A DNA stretch of 64,000 bases. It comes from Sinimarinibacterium arenosum. Lineage in GTDB: Bacteria; Pseudomonadota; Gammaproteobacteria; Nevskiales; Nevskiaceae. Position numbers and translations under genes: made by a program. Positions 30,808-39,147 of this stretch are shown one piece after another. The notes under the pieces were generated by a model, which was given only the letters and a program-made list of their open reading frames with translations, searched no databases and had not been told where the DNA came from. The stretch is taken from NCBI RefSeq assembly GCF_005047655.1, contig NZ_SUKF01000005.1:1-64000 (forward strand), given 5' to 3'. The first letter of the stretch is position 1; every line of letters starts with the position of its first letter.

Positions 30808-31638
30808 ATGAAGGATCTCAACAACAAAGTCGCCGTCATCACCGGCGCCGGCAGCGGCTTCGGCCGCGAACTGGCAATTCTCTGCGCCGCCGAAGGCATG
30901 CGTCTGGTGCTGGCGGACATCGACGCCGCCGGCCTCGACGCCACGCAGGCCCTGCTGCCCGAAACCACCGAGGTGCTGAAGCAGCACTGTGACGTCTCCA
31001 AGGCCGGCGACGTCGCGGCACTGGCCGATGCGACTTACGAACGCTACGGCGCCGCACACCTGCTGTTCAACAACGCCGGCGTCGCCGTCGCCGGGCCGAC
31101 CTGGACCACGACGGTGCAGGACTGGCAGTGGGTGCTCGGCGTGAACCTGATGGGCGTCGTGCACGGCGTGCAGTCCTTCGTGCCGCGCATGCTCGAACAG
31201 GGCGACGCGTGTCACGTCGTCAACACCGCCTCGGTCGCCGGCCTGCTGTCGGTGCCGGCATCGAGCGTCTACTGCGTCAGCAAGCACGGCGTCGTCACGC
31301 TGTCCGAGTGTTTGCACCACGAGCTGCAGGTCGCCGGCGGCAAGGTCGGCGTCTCGGTGCTGTGCCCGGCGTTCGTCAACACCGGCATTGCCGATGCGGC
31401 GCGCCATCGTCCGAGCGAACTGGCCGACGCCAATCCGCTCGCGGCGCCGTTCGAGGCGCGCGTGAAGAAAGCGGTGCAGTCCGGAAAGATCAGCGCGACC
31501 GAAGTCGCACAGATGACGATGGACGCAGTCAAGGCCGGCCGCTTCTACATCCTGACGCACAGCAACATCAAACCGGCGATCGAGACGCGGATGCGCGACA
31601 TCCTCGAAGAACGCCAGCCCACCAACCCGATGCCGTGA
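30808..31638 (+). CDS. Short-chain dehydrogenase/reductase (SDR), second of operon
   Basis: A 276-residue SDR with TGAGSGFGREL, NNAGV, an active-site Ser in NTASVAG and the YCVSK catalytic pair. The acidic residue at the end of strand 2 (LADID) suggests NAD. It is distinct from the preceding SDR, so the operon has two alcohol/ketone steps. The quinone-oxidoreductase-like gene follows after about 127 bases. Confidence 0.88.
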   Translation: MKDLNNKVAVITGAGSGFGRELAILCAAEGMRLVLADIDAAGLDATQALLPETTEVLKQHCDVSKAGDVAALADATYERYGAAHLLFNNAGVAVAGPTWTTTVQDWQWVLGVNLMGVVHGVQSFVPRMLEQGDACHVVNTASVAGLLSVPASSVYCVSKHGVVTLSECLHHELQVAGGKVGVSVLCPAFVNTGIADAARHRPSELADANPLAAPFEARVKKAVQSGKISATEVAQMTMDAVKAGRFYILTHSNIKPAIETRMRDILEERQPTNPMP

Positions 31639-31765
31639 CAACGGACTTCACATCGGACATCACATCCCGCTCATGTCGAGTAGCGCCGCATGGCGGCGCG
31701 TATCGAGACACTGCAGCCTCAATCCCGAGTCCCCGGGACAAACGGCACATGGAGAAGAGTTCGCA

Positions 31766-32746
31766 ATGAAAGCCCTGCTCTGCAAGACCTTCGGCCCGCC
31801 GGAAACACTGGTCGTCGACACCGTGCCCGACCTCGTGCCCGGCGATCAGCAAGCGCTGGTGCGCGTACACGCCGCCGGTGTGAATTTTCCGGACACGCTG
31901 ATCATCCAGAACAAGTACCAGTTCAAGCCCGAGCTGCCGTTCGCGGCGGGCGGCGAATGTTCCGGCGTGGTCGAAGCGGTCGGCGCACAGGTCAAGCACG
32001 TCAAGCCCGGTGACAAGGTCATCGCCTTCACCGGCTGGGGCGCCTTCGCCGAGCAAGTGCTGGCCGATGCGCGCGCGCTGATCCCGATGCCGGACGATCT
32101 GGACTTCGTCACCGCGGCCTCGTTCGTGATGACCTACGCCACCTCCTACCACGCGCTGAAGGATCGCGCCGCGCTGAAGGCCGGCGAGACCCTGCTGGTG
32201 CTCGGCGCGTCCGGCGGTGTGGGTCTGGCGGCGATCGAGATCGGCAAGGCGCTGGGCGCCAAAGTCATCGCCGCGGCGTCGACCGCCGAGAAGCTGGCGG
32301 TGTGCAAGGAGCACGGCGCCGACGAACTGATCAACTACGACAGCGAAGACCTCAAGGCACGCCTGAAGGAACTCACTGGCGGCAAGGGCGTGGACGTGGT
32401 CTACGACCCGGTCGGCGGCGGCTACAGCGAACCGGCGCTGCGCAGCATGGCCTGGCGCGGCCGCTTCCTGGTGATCGGCTTCGCCAACGGCGAGATTCCG
32501 AAGATTCCGCTGAACCTGACCCTGCTGAAGGGCTGCTCGATCGTCGGCGTGTTCTGGGGCGACTACGCCAAGCGCGAACCGATGAACAACCTGATGGACC
32601 TGCGCACGCTGGTCGGCTGGCTCAAGGACGGCAAGCTCAAGCCGCACATCGCCGGCACCTATCCGCTGGAACGCGGTGCCGAGGCCATCCGCCTGCTGAT
32701 GGACCGCAAGGTCTCCGGCAAGGTCGTCATCACGCCGACGGTTTGA
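31766..32746 (+). CDS. Zinc-free NADPH:quinone oxidoreductase-like MDR enzyme
   Basis: A 326-residue medium-chain reductase. The cofactor motif GASGGVGLAAIEIGKALG is at about 145-162, and the zinc-binding residues of alcohol dehydrogenases are absent. Relatives reduce quinones or alpha,beta-unsaturated carbonyls, including enoyl thioesters. ATG 31766 gives MKALLCKTFGPPE, the family start; the frame also extends upstream without similarity. It precedes the kinase-like gene by 10 bp. Confidence 0.88.
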   Translation: MKALLCKTFGPPETLVVDTVPDLVPGDQQALVRVHAAGVNFPDTLIIQNKYQFKPELPFAAGGECSGVVEAVGAQVKHVKPGDKVIAFTGWGAFAEQVLADARALIPMPDDLDFVTAASFVMTYATSYHALKDRAALKAGETLLVLGASGGVGLAAIEIGKALGAKVIAAASTAEKLAVCKEHGADELINYDSEDLKARLKELTGGKGVDVVYDPVGGGYSEPALRSMAWRGRFLVIGFANGEIPKIPLNLTLLKGCSIVGVFWGDYAKREPMNNLMDLRTLVGWLKDGKLKPHIAGTYPLERGAEAIRLLMDRKVSGKVVITPTV

Positions 32747-32756
32747 GGAAGACACC

Positions 32757-33824
32757 ATGAGTCAGGCCTTCAATGGCACCACCGAGGTTCGCGACAAGCA
32801 TCGCTTCGATGTCGACGCGCTGCAGCGCTACATGCAGCAGCACGTCGAGGGTTTTTCCGGCACGCTCGACGTCAGCCAGTTCAAGGGCGGCCAGTCCAAC
32901 CCGACGTACAAGCTCACCGCCGGCGGCAAGTCCTACGTACTGCGGCGCAAGCCGCCCGGCAAGCTGCTGGCCTCGGCGCACGCGGTCGACCGCGAGTACC
33001 AGGTCATCACCGCGCTGGCACAGACCGATGTGCCGGTGGCGAAGACTTACTGCCTGTGCGAGGACGACTCGGTCATCGGCACCGCGTTCTACATCATGGA
33101 CTGCGTCGAAGGCCGCATCCTGTGGGACCCGACGCTGCCGGAAGTCGACACCGCCACGCGCCGCGCGATGTTCGAGGAGATGAACCACGTCATCGCCGCG
33201 CTGCATCAGGTCGACTACGCGGCGATCGGGCTCGCCGACTACGGCAAGCCCGGCAACTACTTCGCGCGCCAGATCGGCCGCTGGTCCAAGCAGTACCGCG
33301 CCTCGGAAACGCAGAGCATCGACGCGATGGACCGCCTGATCGCGTGGCTGCCGGAGCACATCCCGCCGGGCGACGAAACCAGCATCGTCCACGGCGACTA
33401 TCGCCTCGACAACGTGATCTTCCACCCCAGCGAACCGCGCATCCTCGCGGTGCTGGACTGGGAGCTGTCGACGCTGGGGCATCCGCTGGCGGACTTCGCC
33501 TACCACTGCATGACCTGGCACATCCCGCAGGGCGTGTTCCGTGGGCTGGGCGGCGCCAAGCTCAAGGACCTCAACATTCCCGAAGAGCCGGAGTACGTGC
33601 GCATGTACTGCGAACGCACCGGGCGCGACGGCATCGACCCCGATCACTGGGATTTCTACATGGCCTACAACCTGTTCCGGCTCGCGGCGATCCTGCAAGG
33701 CATCGCCGGACGCGTGAAAGACGGCACTGCCGCCAGCGCGCAGGCACAGCAGATGGGCCAGGCGGCGCGACCCTTGGCCGACCTTGCATGGACGCAGGTC
33801 GAAAAAATCCTCAAGCGGCGCTGA
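32757..33824 (+). CDS. Aminoglycoside-phosphotransferase-fold kinase, LvaA / ACAD10-11 kinase-like
   Basis: A 355-residue protein of the APH/choline kinase fold. The N-lobe has QSNPTYKL and LRRKPPGKLL (ATP lysine region). The Brenner motif HGDYRLDN is at 212-219 and the metal Asp lies in VLDWE (D234). It is followed directly by an acyl-CoA dehydrogenase gene. The same pair is fused in vertebrate ACAD10/11 and separate as LvaA and LvaC in Pseudomonas levulinate catabolism, where the kinase phosphorylates 4-hydroxyacyl-CoA. That role is inferred here; antibiotic resistance is unlikely. Confidence 0.85.
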   Translation: MSQAFNGTTEVRDKHRFDVDALQRYMQQHVEGFSGTLDVSQFKGGQSNPTYKLTAGGKSYVLRRKPPGKLLASAHAVDREYQVITALAQTDVPVAKTYCLCEDDSVIGTAFYIMDCVEGRILWDPTLPEVDTATRRAMFEEMNHVIAALHQVDYAAIGLADYGKPGNYFARQIGRWSKQYRASETQSIDAMDRLIAWLPEHIPPGDETSIVHGDYRLDNVIFHPSEPRILAVLDWELSTLGHPLADFAYHCMTWHIPQGVFRGLGGAKLKDLNIPEEPEYVRMYCERTGRDGIDPDHWDFYMAYNLFRLAAILQGIAGRVKDGTAASAQAQQMGQAARPLADLAWTQVEKILKRR

Positions 33825-33857
33825 GCACGCGCGCCGTCACCTACCGGACGAACCCCC

Positions 33858-35114
33858 ATGAGCTTCGAATACTCGCAAAAGACCCTCGACCTGATGGCGC
33901 GCCTGAACGCGTTCATGGACGAGCACATCTATCCCAACGAAGGCCGCTTCCTCGCCGAGGTGGCCGAGGGCGACCGCTGGCAGCCGACGCAGATCATCGA
34001 GACGATGAAGGACAAGGCCAAGGCCGCCGGCTTGTGGAATCTGTTTCTGCCGGAGTCCGAACACGGCGCCGGCCTGACCAATCTGGAATACGCGCCGCTG
34101 TGCGAGATCATGGGCCGCGTGCTGTGGGCGCCGGAAGTGTTCAACTGCTCCGCACCGGACACCGGCAACATGGAAGTGCTGGCGCGCTACGGCACCGAGG
34201 CGCAGAAGGAGAAATGGCTCAAGCCGCTGCTCAACGGCGAGATCCGTTCGTGCTTCGCGATGACCGAACCGGAGGTCGCCTCGTCCGACGCCACCAACAT
34301 CGCCAGCTCGATCGTGCGCGACGGTGACGAGTACGTCATCAACGGCCGCAAATGGTGGTCGTCCGGCGCCAACGATCCGCGCTGCAAGATCTTCATCTTC
34401 ATGGGCAAGACCGACCCGGACAATCCGAGCCGGCACAGCCAGCAGTCGATGATCCTGGTCCCGCGCGACACCCCCGGAGTGACAGTGCTGCGCCACTTGC
34501 CGGTGTTCGGCTACGACGACGCACCACACGGCCACGCCGAGATCGTGTTCGACAACGCCCGCGTGCCGGTGACCAACATGCTGCTCGGCGAAGGCCGCGG
34601 CTTCGAGATCGCGCAGGGCCGCCTCGGCCCCGGCCGCATCCATCACTGCATGCGCCTGATCGGCCTCGCCGAACGCGCGCTGGAAAAGATGTGCAAGCGG
34701 ACGCTGTCGCGCGTCGCCTTCGGCAAGCCGGTCGCCGCGCAGACGGTCACGCTGGAGCGCATCGCCGAATCGCGCATCCTGATCGACCAGGCGCGCCTGC
34801 TGACCCTGAAGGCCGCGTTCATGATGGACACCGTCGGCAACAAGATCGCCGCCAAGGAAATCGCGATGATCAAGGTCGCCGCGCCGAACATGGCCTGCCA
34901 GGTCATCGACTGGGCGATCCAGGCCCACGGCGGCGGCGGCGTCACCGACGACTTCGGCCTGTCCTACGCCTACGCCCAGGCGCGCACCCTGCGCCTCGCC
35001 GACGGCCCGGACGAAGTGCATCGCAACGCCATCGGCAAGATGGAACTGTCCAAGTACGTCGCCCGCGATCAGCTGCAGGCCTACGTCGCCAGCAGCCGCG
35101 TCTCACGCTCATAA
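33858..35114 (+). CDS. Acyl-CoA dehydrogenase, ACAD10/11- and LvaC-like
   Basis: A 418-residue flavin-dependent acyl-CoA dehydrogenase. The FAD-binding segment [16 protein letters not shown] and the C-terminal [10 protein letters not shown] (D382-H388) are typical of the ACAD10/11 branch rather than of ordinary chain-length dehydrogenases. With the kinase-like gene 33 bp upstream it probably handles 4-phospho- or 4-hydroxyacyl-CoA. An LvaB-like small partner is not present in the operon. The CurA-like reductase gene follows after 9 bp. Confidence 0.9.
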   Translation: MSFEYSQKTLDLMARLNAFMDEHIYPNEGRFLAEVAEGDRWQPTQIIETMKDKAKAAGLWNLFLPESEHGAGLTNLEYAPLCEIMGRVLWAPEVFNCSAPDTGNMEVLARYGTEAQKEKWLKPLLNGEIRSCFAMTEPEVASSDATNIASSIVRDGDEYVINGRKWWSSGANDPRCKIFIFMGKTDPDNPSRHSQQSMILVPRDTPGVTVLRHLPVFGYDDAPHGHAEIVFDNARVPVTNMLLGEGRGFEIAQGRLGPGRIHHCMRLIGLAERALEKMCKRTLSRVAFGKPVAAQTVTLERIAESRILIDQARLLTLKAAFMMDTVGNKIAAKEIAMIKVAAPNMACQVIDWAIQAHGGGGVTDDFGLSYAYAQARTLRLADGPDEVHRNAIGKMELSKYVARDQLQAYVASSRVSRS

Positions 35115-35123
35115 GGAACCGCC

Positions 35124-36125
35124 ATGACTTCCAGCAATCGACAGTTCCAGCTCGCCCGCCGCCCGGTCGGCATGGTCTCGCGCGAGGATTTCCGCTACGT
35201 CGAAGCGCCGGTGCCGACACCGGGCGACGGCGAGTTTCTGGTGCGCAACGAGTACCTGTCGCTGGACCCGGCGATGCGCGGCTGGATGAACGAAGGCAAG
35301 TCCTATGTGCCGCCGGTCGGCATCGACGAGGTCATGCGCGCCGGCGCGGTCGGTGAGGTCATCGCCTCCAATCATCCGAAGTTCGCCGTCGGCCAGAAGG
35401 TCGTCGGCATGTTCGGCGTGCAGGACTACGCCGTGTCTGACGGCAAGGGCGCCCACGCAGTCGATCCCAAGCTCGCGCCGCTGCCGGTCTACCTCGGCAC
35501 CCTGGGCATGCCCGGCATGACCGCCTACTTCGGCCTGCTGGAAGTCGGCAAGCCGCAGCCCGGCGATACCGTCGTCGTCTCCGGCGCCGCCGGTGCGGTC
35601 GGCCAGATCGTCGGCCAGATCGCCAAGCTCAAGGGCTGTCGTGTGGTCGGCATCGCCGGCGGTGCGGACAAGTGCCGCTACGTGGTCGAAGAACTCGGCT
35701 TCGACGCCTGCATCGACTACAAGCAGGACGACCTCAAGAAGGCGCTGAAGCAGCACTGCCCGAAAGGCGTCAACGTCTACTTCGACAACGTCGGCGGCGA
35801 CATCCTCGACGCGGTGCTGACGCAACTGGCGATGCACGCGCGCATCGTCATCTGCGGCGCCATCTCGCAGTACAACAACACCACGCCAGTCAAAGGACCA
35901 AGCAACTACCTGTCACTGCTGGTCAACCGCGCGACGATGCAAGGCATGGTCGTGTTCGATTGGGCCGACCGCTATGGCGAAGCCATGCGCGAGATGGGCG
36001 GCTGGCTCGCAAGCGGCAAGCTGAAGACGCGCGAGGACATCGCCGAAGGGCTGGAGCATTTTCCTGAAACCCTGCAGCGGCTGTTCAAGGGTGAGAACAC
36101 CGGCAAGCTCGTGCTCAAGATCTGA
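35124..36125 (+). CDS. CurA/YncB-type NADP-dependent alkenal or enone reductase
   Basis: A 333-residue medium-chain reductase of the prostaglandin-reductase/CurA type. The N-terminus has the family block YLSLDPAMRGWM, the cofactor site is GAAGAVGQIVGQIAKLKG (about 153-170), and no zinc ligands are visible. Such enzymes saturate the C=C bond of enones. It is the last gene of the operon and is followed by a hairpin at 36174. Confidence 0.9.
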   Translation: MTSSNRQFQLARRPVGMVSREDFRYVEAPVPTPGDGEFLVRNEYLSLDPAMRGWMNEGKSYVPPVGIDEVMRAGAVGEVIASNHPKFAVGQKVVGMFGVQDYAVSDGKGAHAVDPKLAPLPVYLGTLGMPGMTAYFGLLEVGKPQPGDTVVVSGAAGAVGQIVGQIAKLKGCRVVGIAGGADKCRYVVEELGFDACIDYKQDDLKKALKQHCPKGVNVYFDNVGGDILDAVLTQLAMHARIVICGAISQYNNTTPVKGPSNYLSLLVNRATMQGMVVFDWADRYGEAMREMGGWLASGKLKTREDIAEGLEHFPETLQRLFKGENTGKLVLKI

Positions 36126-36173
36126 GCAACGCACACGCCGGCATTCCAGTCGGCGCCATGCCATACGGACAAC

Positions 36174-36207
36174 ATCAGGCCCCGACTCTGGCGAGTCCGG
36201 GCCTGAT
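36174..36207 (+). terminator. Hairpin after the dehydrogenase operon
   Basis: ATCAGGCCC and GACTC (36174-36188) pair with GAGTC and GGGCCTGAT (36193-36207) around a TGGC loop. The T-tract after it is weak (CGTATTTGG). It probably ends the six-gene operon. Confidence 0.6.
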
Positions 36208-36309
36208 CGTATTTGGCATCATGTAGAACCGTCGCAACGCTTGACTCGAACTACGACTGACAAAGAAGTGCCAGTTCCAGTCAGTGGCGAATGTCTGCAA
36301 TCGGGCGTC

Positions 36310-36891
36310 TCAAGTGACCTGTAATGCACTGCCCGTCGGTGCCGGTGCAGTCCATTCGCGGCAGATGCGCACCGTCTGATCCTTTGCCAGCGGTTCTCCT
36401 GTGAGGCCACAGCGCGAGCCACGTGCTTCGGAGAGAAAGTGCGTGCACTGCCGGCAAATTCCGAAGGCTCGCTGGTTGTTCTGCCGCTGCAGCGTCGTCA
36501 GCAACTTGCACAAGGCGGCATCGAGAGCGTTCCGATCGACACTCTCGAATGACGGGAAAGCTGCCTCCAGACGCCGCGTCCAGCTATCCCTCAGGATCGC
36601 GCGTCCGGCCGCTGTCAGCCGCAAATGCACCCGCTTCCCGTGGCGTGCGTCTGGCTCCTTGATCAACAACCCGTTGCGCTCAAGCAGGGCAAGGGTCTGC
36701 GAAACCGTGCCCCGTGTGATGCCGAAGTACTCCGACACCGCGATTGGAATATCGCTGTATCGGTTCGCCTGAGACAAGTACTCCAAGACCTGGATGTGAA
36801 TGGGCAGCAGGCCGTGGCGAGCTGCGTCCTCGCGCAGGCTTTGATGAACCAGCGCGCCCAGACGCTCAAGTAGAAAGGGGGTCGAGCTCAT
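36310..36891 (-). CDS. MarR-family regulator with a C-terminal four-cysteine motif
   Basis: A 193-residue regulator. The winged-helix MarR domain covers about 1-135 (ITRGTVSQTLALLERNGLL, then a basic wing). Unusually, a tail follows with C146-x2-C149-x11-C161-x15-C177 and His151, including CGLTGEPLAK. The spacing suggests a metal or iron-sulfur site or a redox switch. The gene is divergent from a thioredoxin-like/cytochrome P460/redoxin operon, and a perfect palindrome lies at that operon's promoter. A redox-responsive repressor is the best inference; the cofactor is unknown. Confidence 0.85.
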   Translation of the reverse strand: MSSTPFLLERLGALVHQSLREDAARHGLLPIHIQVLEYLSQANRYSDIPIAVSEYFGITRGTVSQTLALLERNGLLIKEPDARHGKRVHLRLTAAGRAILRDSWTRRLEAAFPSFESVDRNALDAALCKLLTTLQRQNNQRAFGICRQCTHFLSEARGSRCGLTGEPLAKDQTVRICREWTAPAPTGSALQVT

Positions 36892-36920
36892 ATCGTCAAT
36901 GTATCGTCACGAAGCATGTC

Positions 36921-36973
36921 TTGACAACCGGCGATCCGGCCCGGATAGTGTCATTGTGTATCGAGTCGATACA
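36921..36973 (+). promoter_or_regulatory. Promoter and MarR-type operator of the redox operon
   Basis: TTGACA (36921-36926) and GATAGT (36944-36949) are 17 bases apart, giving a start near 36956. Directly after it TGTATCGA-G-TCGATACA (36957-36973) is a perfect 8-1-8 palindrome. A half site TGTATCG at 36899-36905 lies next to the start of the divergent MarR gene, suggesting autoregulation as well. Confidence 0.8.
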
Positions 36974-36993
36974 TATAGACACAGGAGCAAGCG

Positions 36994-37227
36994 ATGACCA
37001 AAGCCATCTTTTTCCACGCGGGATGTCCCGTGTGCGTCTCCGCCGAACAGCAGTTTGCCAAGGCACTCGACCCGTCCCGCTATGACGTCGAGATCGTTCA
37101 CCTGGGCGAGCAGCGCTCGCGCCTGGCCGAAGCCGAGGCCGCCGGTGTGAAGTCCGTACCCGCGATGGTCATCGCCGGCGCGACGTTTCACATCAACTTC
37201 GGCGCCGCGCTGGCTGATCTGAAGTAA
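36994..37227 (+). CDS. Small thioredoxin/glutaredoxin-like protein
   Basis: A 77-residue one-domain thioredoxin-fold protein with the active site C11-P-V-C14 and the cis-proline region VKSVPAMVIAG. AGGAG precedes the ATG. No signal peptide is seen, so it acts in the cytoplasm. It opens the operon with cytochrome P460 and a redoxin under the MarR-type operator. It may reduce the regulator's cysteines or an operon product; this is an inference. Confidence 0.82.
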   Translation: MTKAIFFHAGCPVCVSAEQQFAKALDPSRYDVEIVHLGEQRSRLAEAEAAGVKSVPAMVIAGATFHINFGAALADLK

Positions 37228-37297
37228 GGAATCGGACGGGCGTGGCGGCCGCTACGCACGACCCGGACAACTCAGGCTATCCCTAGGAGATGTTTTC

Positions 37298-37771
37298 ATG
37301 AGACTTCTTCTCGCTGCAGTATTTCTCACATCCGCCGCTCCGACGCTGGCTGGCGATGCTGCCGTTCCCTACCCGGACAATTACCGTAACTGGCACCACG
37401 TGAAGAGCATGGTGATCGAAGAGGGACATCCGCTTTTCGGCGCGTTCGGCGGAATTCATCACATCTACGCGAACCCGAAGGCGCTGGAGGGGTACAAGAC
37501 GGGCAAGTTTGGCGACGGCTCGGTCATTGTCTTCGACCTCCTGGAAGCCAACCGTAGCGATAACGCTCTCAACGAGGGCGCTCGCAAGGTTGCGGGCGTG
37601 ATGCACAAGGACGCCAAGAAGTACGCGGCGACCGGCGGTTGGGGTTTTGAGGGGTTCGGCGCCGGCGCGCGGGACAAGCGCGTCGTCGGGTCCGATGCAG
37701 CGACCGCATGTTTCGGCTGCCATGCGCCGCAGAAGGACAGTGATTTTGTATTCAGCAGTCTGCGGGATTAG
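37298..37771 (+). CDS. Cytochrome P460 / cytochrome c'-beta family protein
   Basis: A 157-residue precursor with a signal peptide (about 1-19, ending LAG). The family block HHIYANPKALEGYKTGKF is followed by GDGSVIVFDLLEA, and the haem motif is C138-F-G-C141-H142 near the C-terminus. P460 proteins oxidise hydroxylamine with a Lys-haem crosslink, while c'-beta proteins bind nitric oxide. K67 and K70 lie in the right region, so a crosslink is possible but unproven. A role in nitrosative stress is a reasonable inference. Confidence 0.85.
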   Translation: MRLLLAAVFLTSAAPTLAGDAAVPYPDNYRNWHHVKSMVIEEGHPLFGAFGGIHHIYANPKALEGYKTGKFGDGSVIVFDLLEANRSDNALNEGARKVAGVMHKDAKKYAATGGWGFEGFGAGARDKRVVGSDAATACFGCHAPQKDSDFVFSSLRD

Positions 37772-37777
37772 GACGCA

Positions 37778-38353
37778 ATGGCAACGGATTTTCCTCTGGC
37801 TCCTGCCTGGCAGGTGGACCAGTGGTTGAACTCGAACCGTCCCCTCGACCTGGCCGCCTTGCGCGGCCGGGTCGTGGTCCTGCACGCGTTTCAAATGCTG
37901 TGCCCGGGCTGCGTCTCACATGGCGTTCCGCAGGCCGAGCGCGTGCATCGCCTATTTGCCGCTGACGGCGTAGCGGTGGTTGGTCTGCACGCGGTTTTCG
38001 AGCACCACGCCGCGATGACGCCGCTCTCGCTCGCCGCCTTCCTCTACGAGTATCGAATCACACATCCGATCGGCGTGGATATGCATGAGGCGAGCGACCC
38101 AGTTCCGCTCACCATGCGTGCCTATGCCCTTCAGGGCACGCCGTCGATCATGCTGATCGATCGCCAGGGTCGGCTACGCCTGCGGGAGTTTGGGCGGATC
38201 GACGACCTCACTCTTGGGCGCAAAGTGATGCGACTGGCAGCTGAGGTCGCGCCATCACTGGCTCTTTCCAAATCTGATTCTCCGAGCCAAGGGGAGTGCA
38301 GCGAAGACAGATGCGAAGTGGCGGGGGATTCGCTGGCAGATCCCTCGACATAG
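37778..38353 (+). CDS. Redoxin / TlpA-like thiol oxidoreductase
   Basis: A 191-residue thioredoxin-fold protein with the active site C42-P-G-C45 and the cis-Pro region LQGTPSIMLIDRQGRLR typical of the AhpC/TlpA-redoxin family. No signal peptide is visible. The last 30 residues are polar and contain two more cysteines (GECSEDRC). It starts 6 bp after the P460 stop, so the two are co-translated. It may reduce a haem protein or a peroxide; the partner is unknown. Confidence 0.8.
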   Translation: MATDFPLAPAWQVDQWLNSNRPLDLAALRGRVVVLHAFQMLCPGCVSHGVPQAERVHRLFAADGVAVVGLHAVFEHHAAMTPLSLAAFLYEYRITHPIGVDMHEASDPVPLTMRAYALQGTPSIMLIDRQGRLRLREFGRIDDLTLGRKVMRLAAEVAPSLALSKSDSPSQGECSEDRCEVAGDSLADPST

Positions 38354-38506
38354 GACCTTGCCGATCTGGACGCCGTTCGCAAGCGACCGACGCGCGTGAT
38401 CGGGCGCCCCGATTAGCCGTACGTAAGCCTGCTTCGGGCTGCCAGTCATCAGTGGGCCGATCCTCCCGCGAAAGTCACGCCACCCCGACCCTTGGGGCCC
38501 CTCTCA

Positions 38507-39142
38507 TCATTTCGACTTGAAGCCGAAGCGACAGACCCGCCCGCCGCGAAGCATGCACTCCCGATGTTCCACTGCCCGGCCCACCGTTGCTTCCAGGAAC
38601 GCTAGGTCGAACTGGCACACTGCTGGATATTTCGCAGCGAGTTCATGGAACACGCAGTTGCGCGCGACGATCTCTTCGCCACGCTTGTCGCTCACGCTCA
38701 AGCTGGCCTCGTAACCCAGATCCTTCATCGCGGCCGCAGTCTGGCTCACGGATGCTTTCGGGCTCCTAGCCGGCACAAGCCGCCGACCGGCTTCGGTGCC
38801 CATCCCGTGCATGACCTTGTCCAGCGCACCGTAGCCAAGGGTGCGTTCGACTGCGGCGATCAGGCTCTCGGCGATTTCGCGATAGCGCCGTGGAAAGGTT
38901 TCGCGTCCTGCCGAGGTGAGGACGAAGAGATGCTCGGGTCGTCCGCCCGTACGTTGCTGCCCCAGGCGCTTGACCGCTCCATCGCGCTGCAGGGCGATCA
39001 GGTGCGTGCGCACCGCGTTGTGGGTGATGCCGAGTTCGCGGGTCAGATGCTCGACCGATACGCCGCCCGGCGTGTGCAGCAGAACCTCCAGCAAGCGGCG
39101 CTGGGTTGGTCCGTATCGCTCCAGACGCGAGGCCTCGTACAT
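38507..39142 (-). CDS. SufR/DeoR-like regulator with an iron-sulfur cysteine set
   Basis: A 211-residue regulator with an N-terminal winged helix (about 10-65; LTRELGITHNAVRTHLIAL) and four C-terminal cysteines: C163-x12-C176-x19-C196-x7-C204, including NCVFHELAAKYPAVC. This pattern is shared with SufR-type regulators that hold an Fe-S cluster. It is the last gene of the ferritin-like/cytochrome c/FolE2 operon and starts 5 bp after folE2. It probably senses iron-sulfur state, oxygen or NO and controls this operon or others. Confidence 0.82.
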   Translation of the reverse strand: MYEASRLERYGPTQRRLLEVLLHTPGGVSVEHLTRELGITHNAVRTHLIALQRDGAVKRLGQQRTGGRPEHLFVLTSAGRETFPRRYREIAESLIAAVERTLGYGALDKVMHGMGTEAGRRLVPARSPKASVSQTAAAMKDLGYEASLSVSDKRGEEIVARNCVFHELAAKYPAVCQFDLAFLEATVGRAVEHRECMLRGGRVCRFGFKSK

Positions 39143-39147
39143 GGCAG

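Noticed and set aside
30034-35837. Long minus-strand open frames opposite the SDR, reductase and acyl-CoA dehydrogenase genes
   Set aside because: The + strand proteins have complete catalytic motifs and operon spacing; the antisense products are low-complexity His/Arg-rich shadows.
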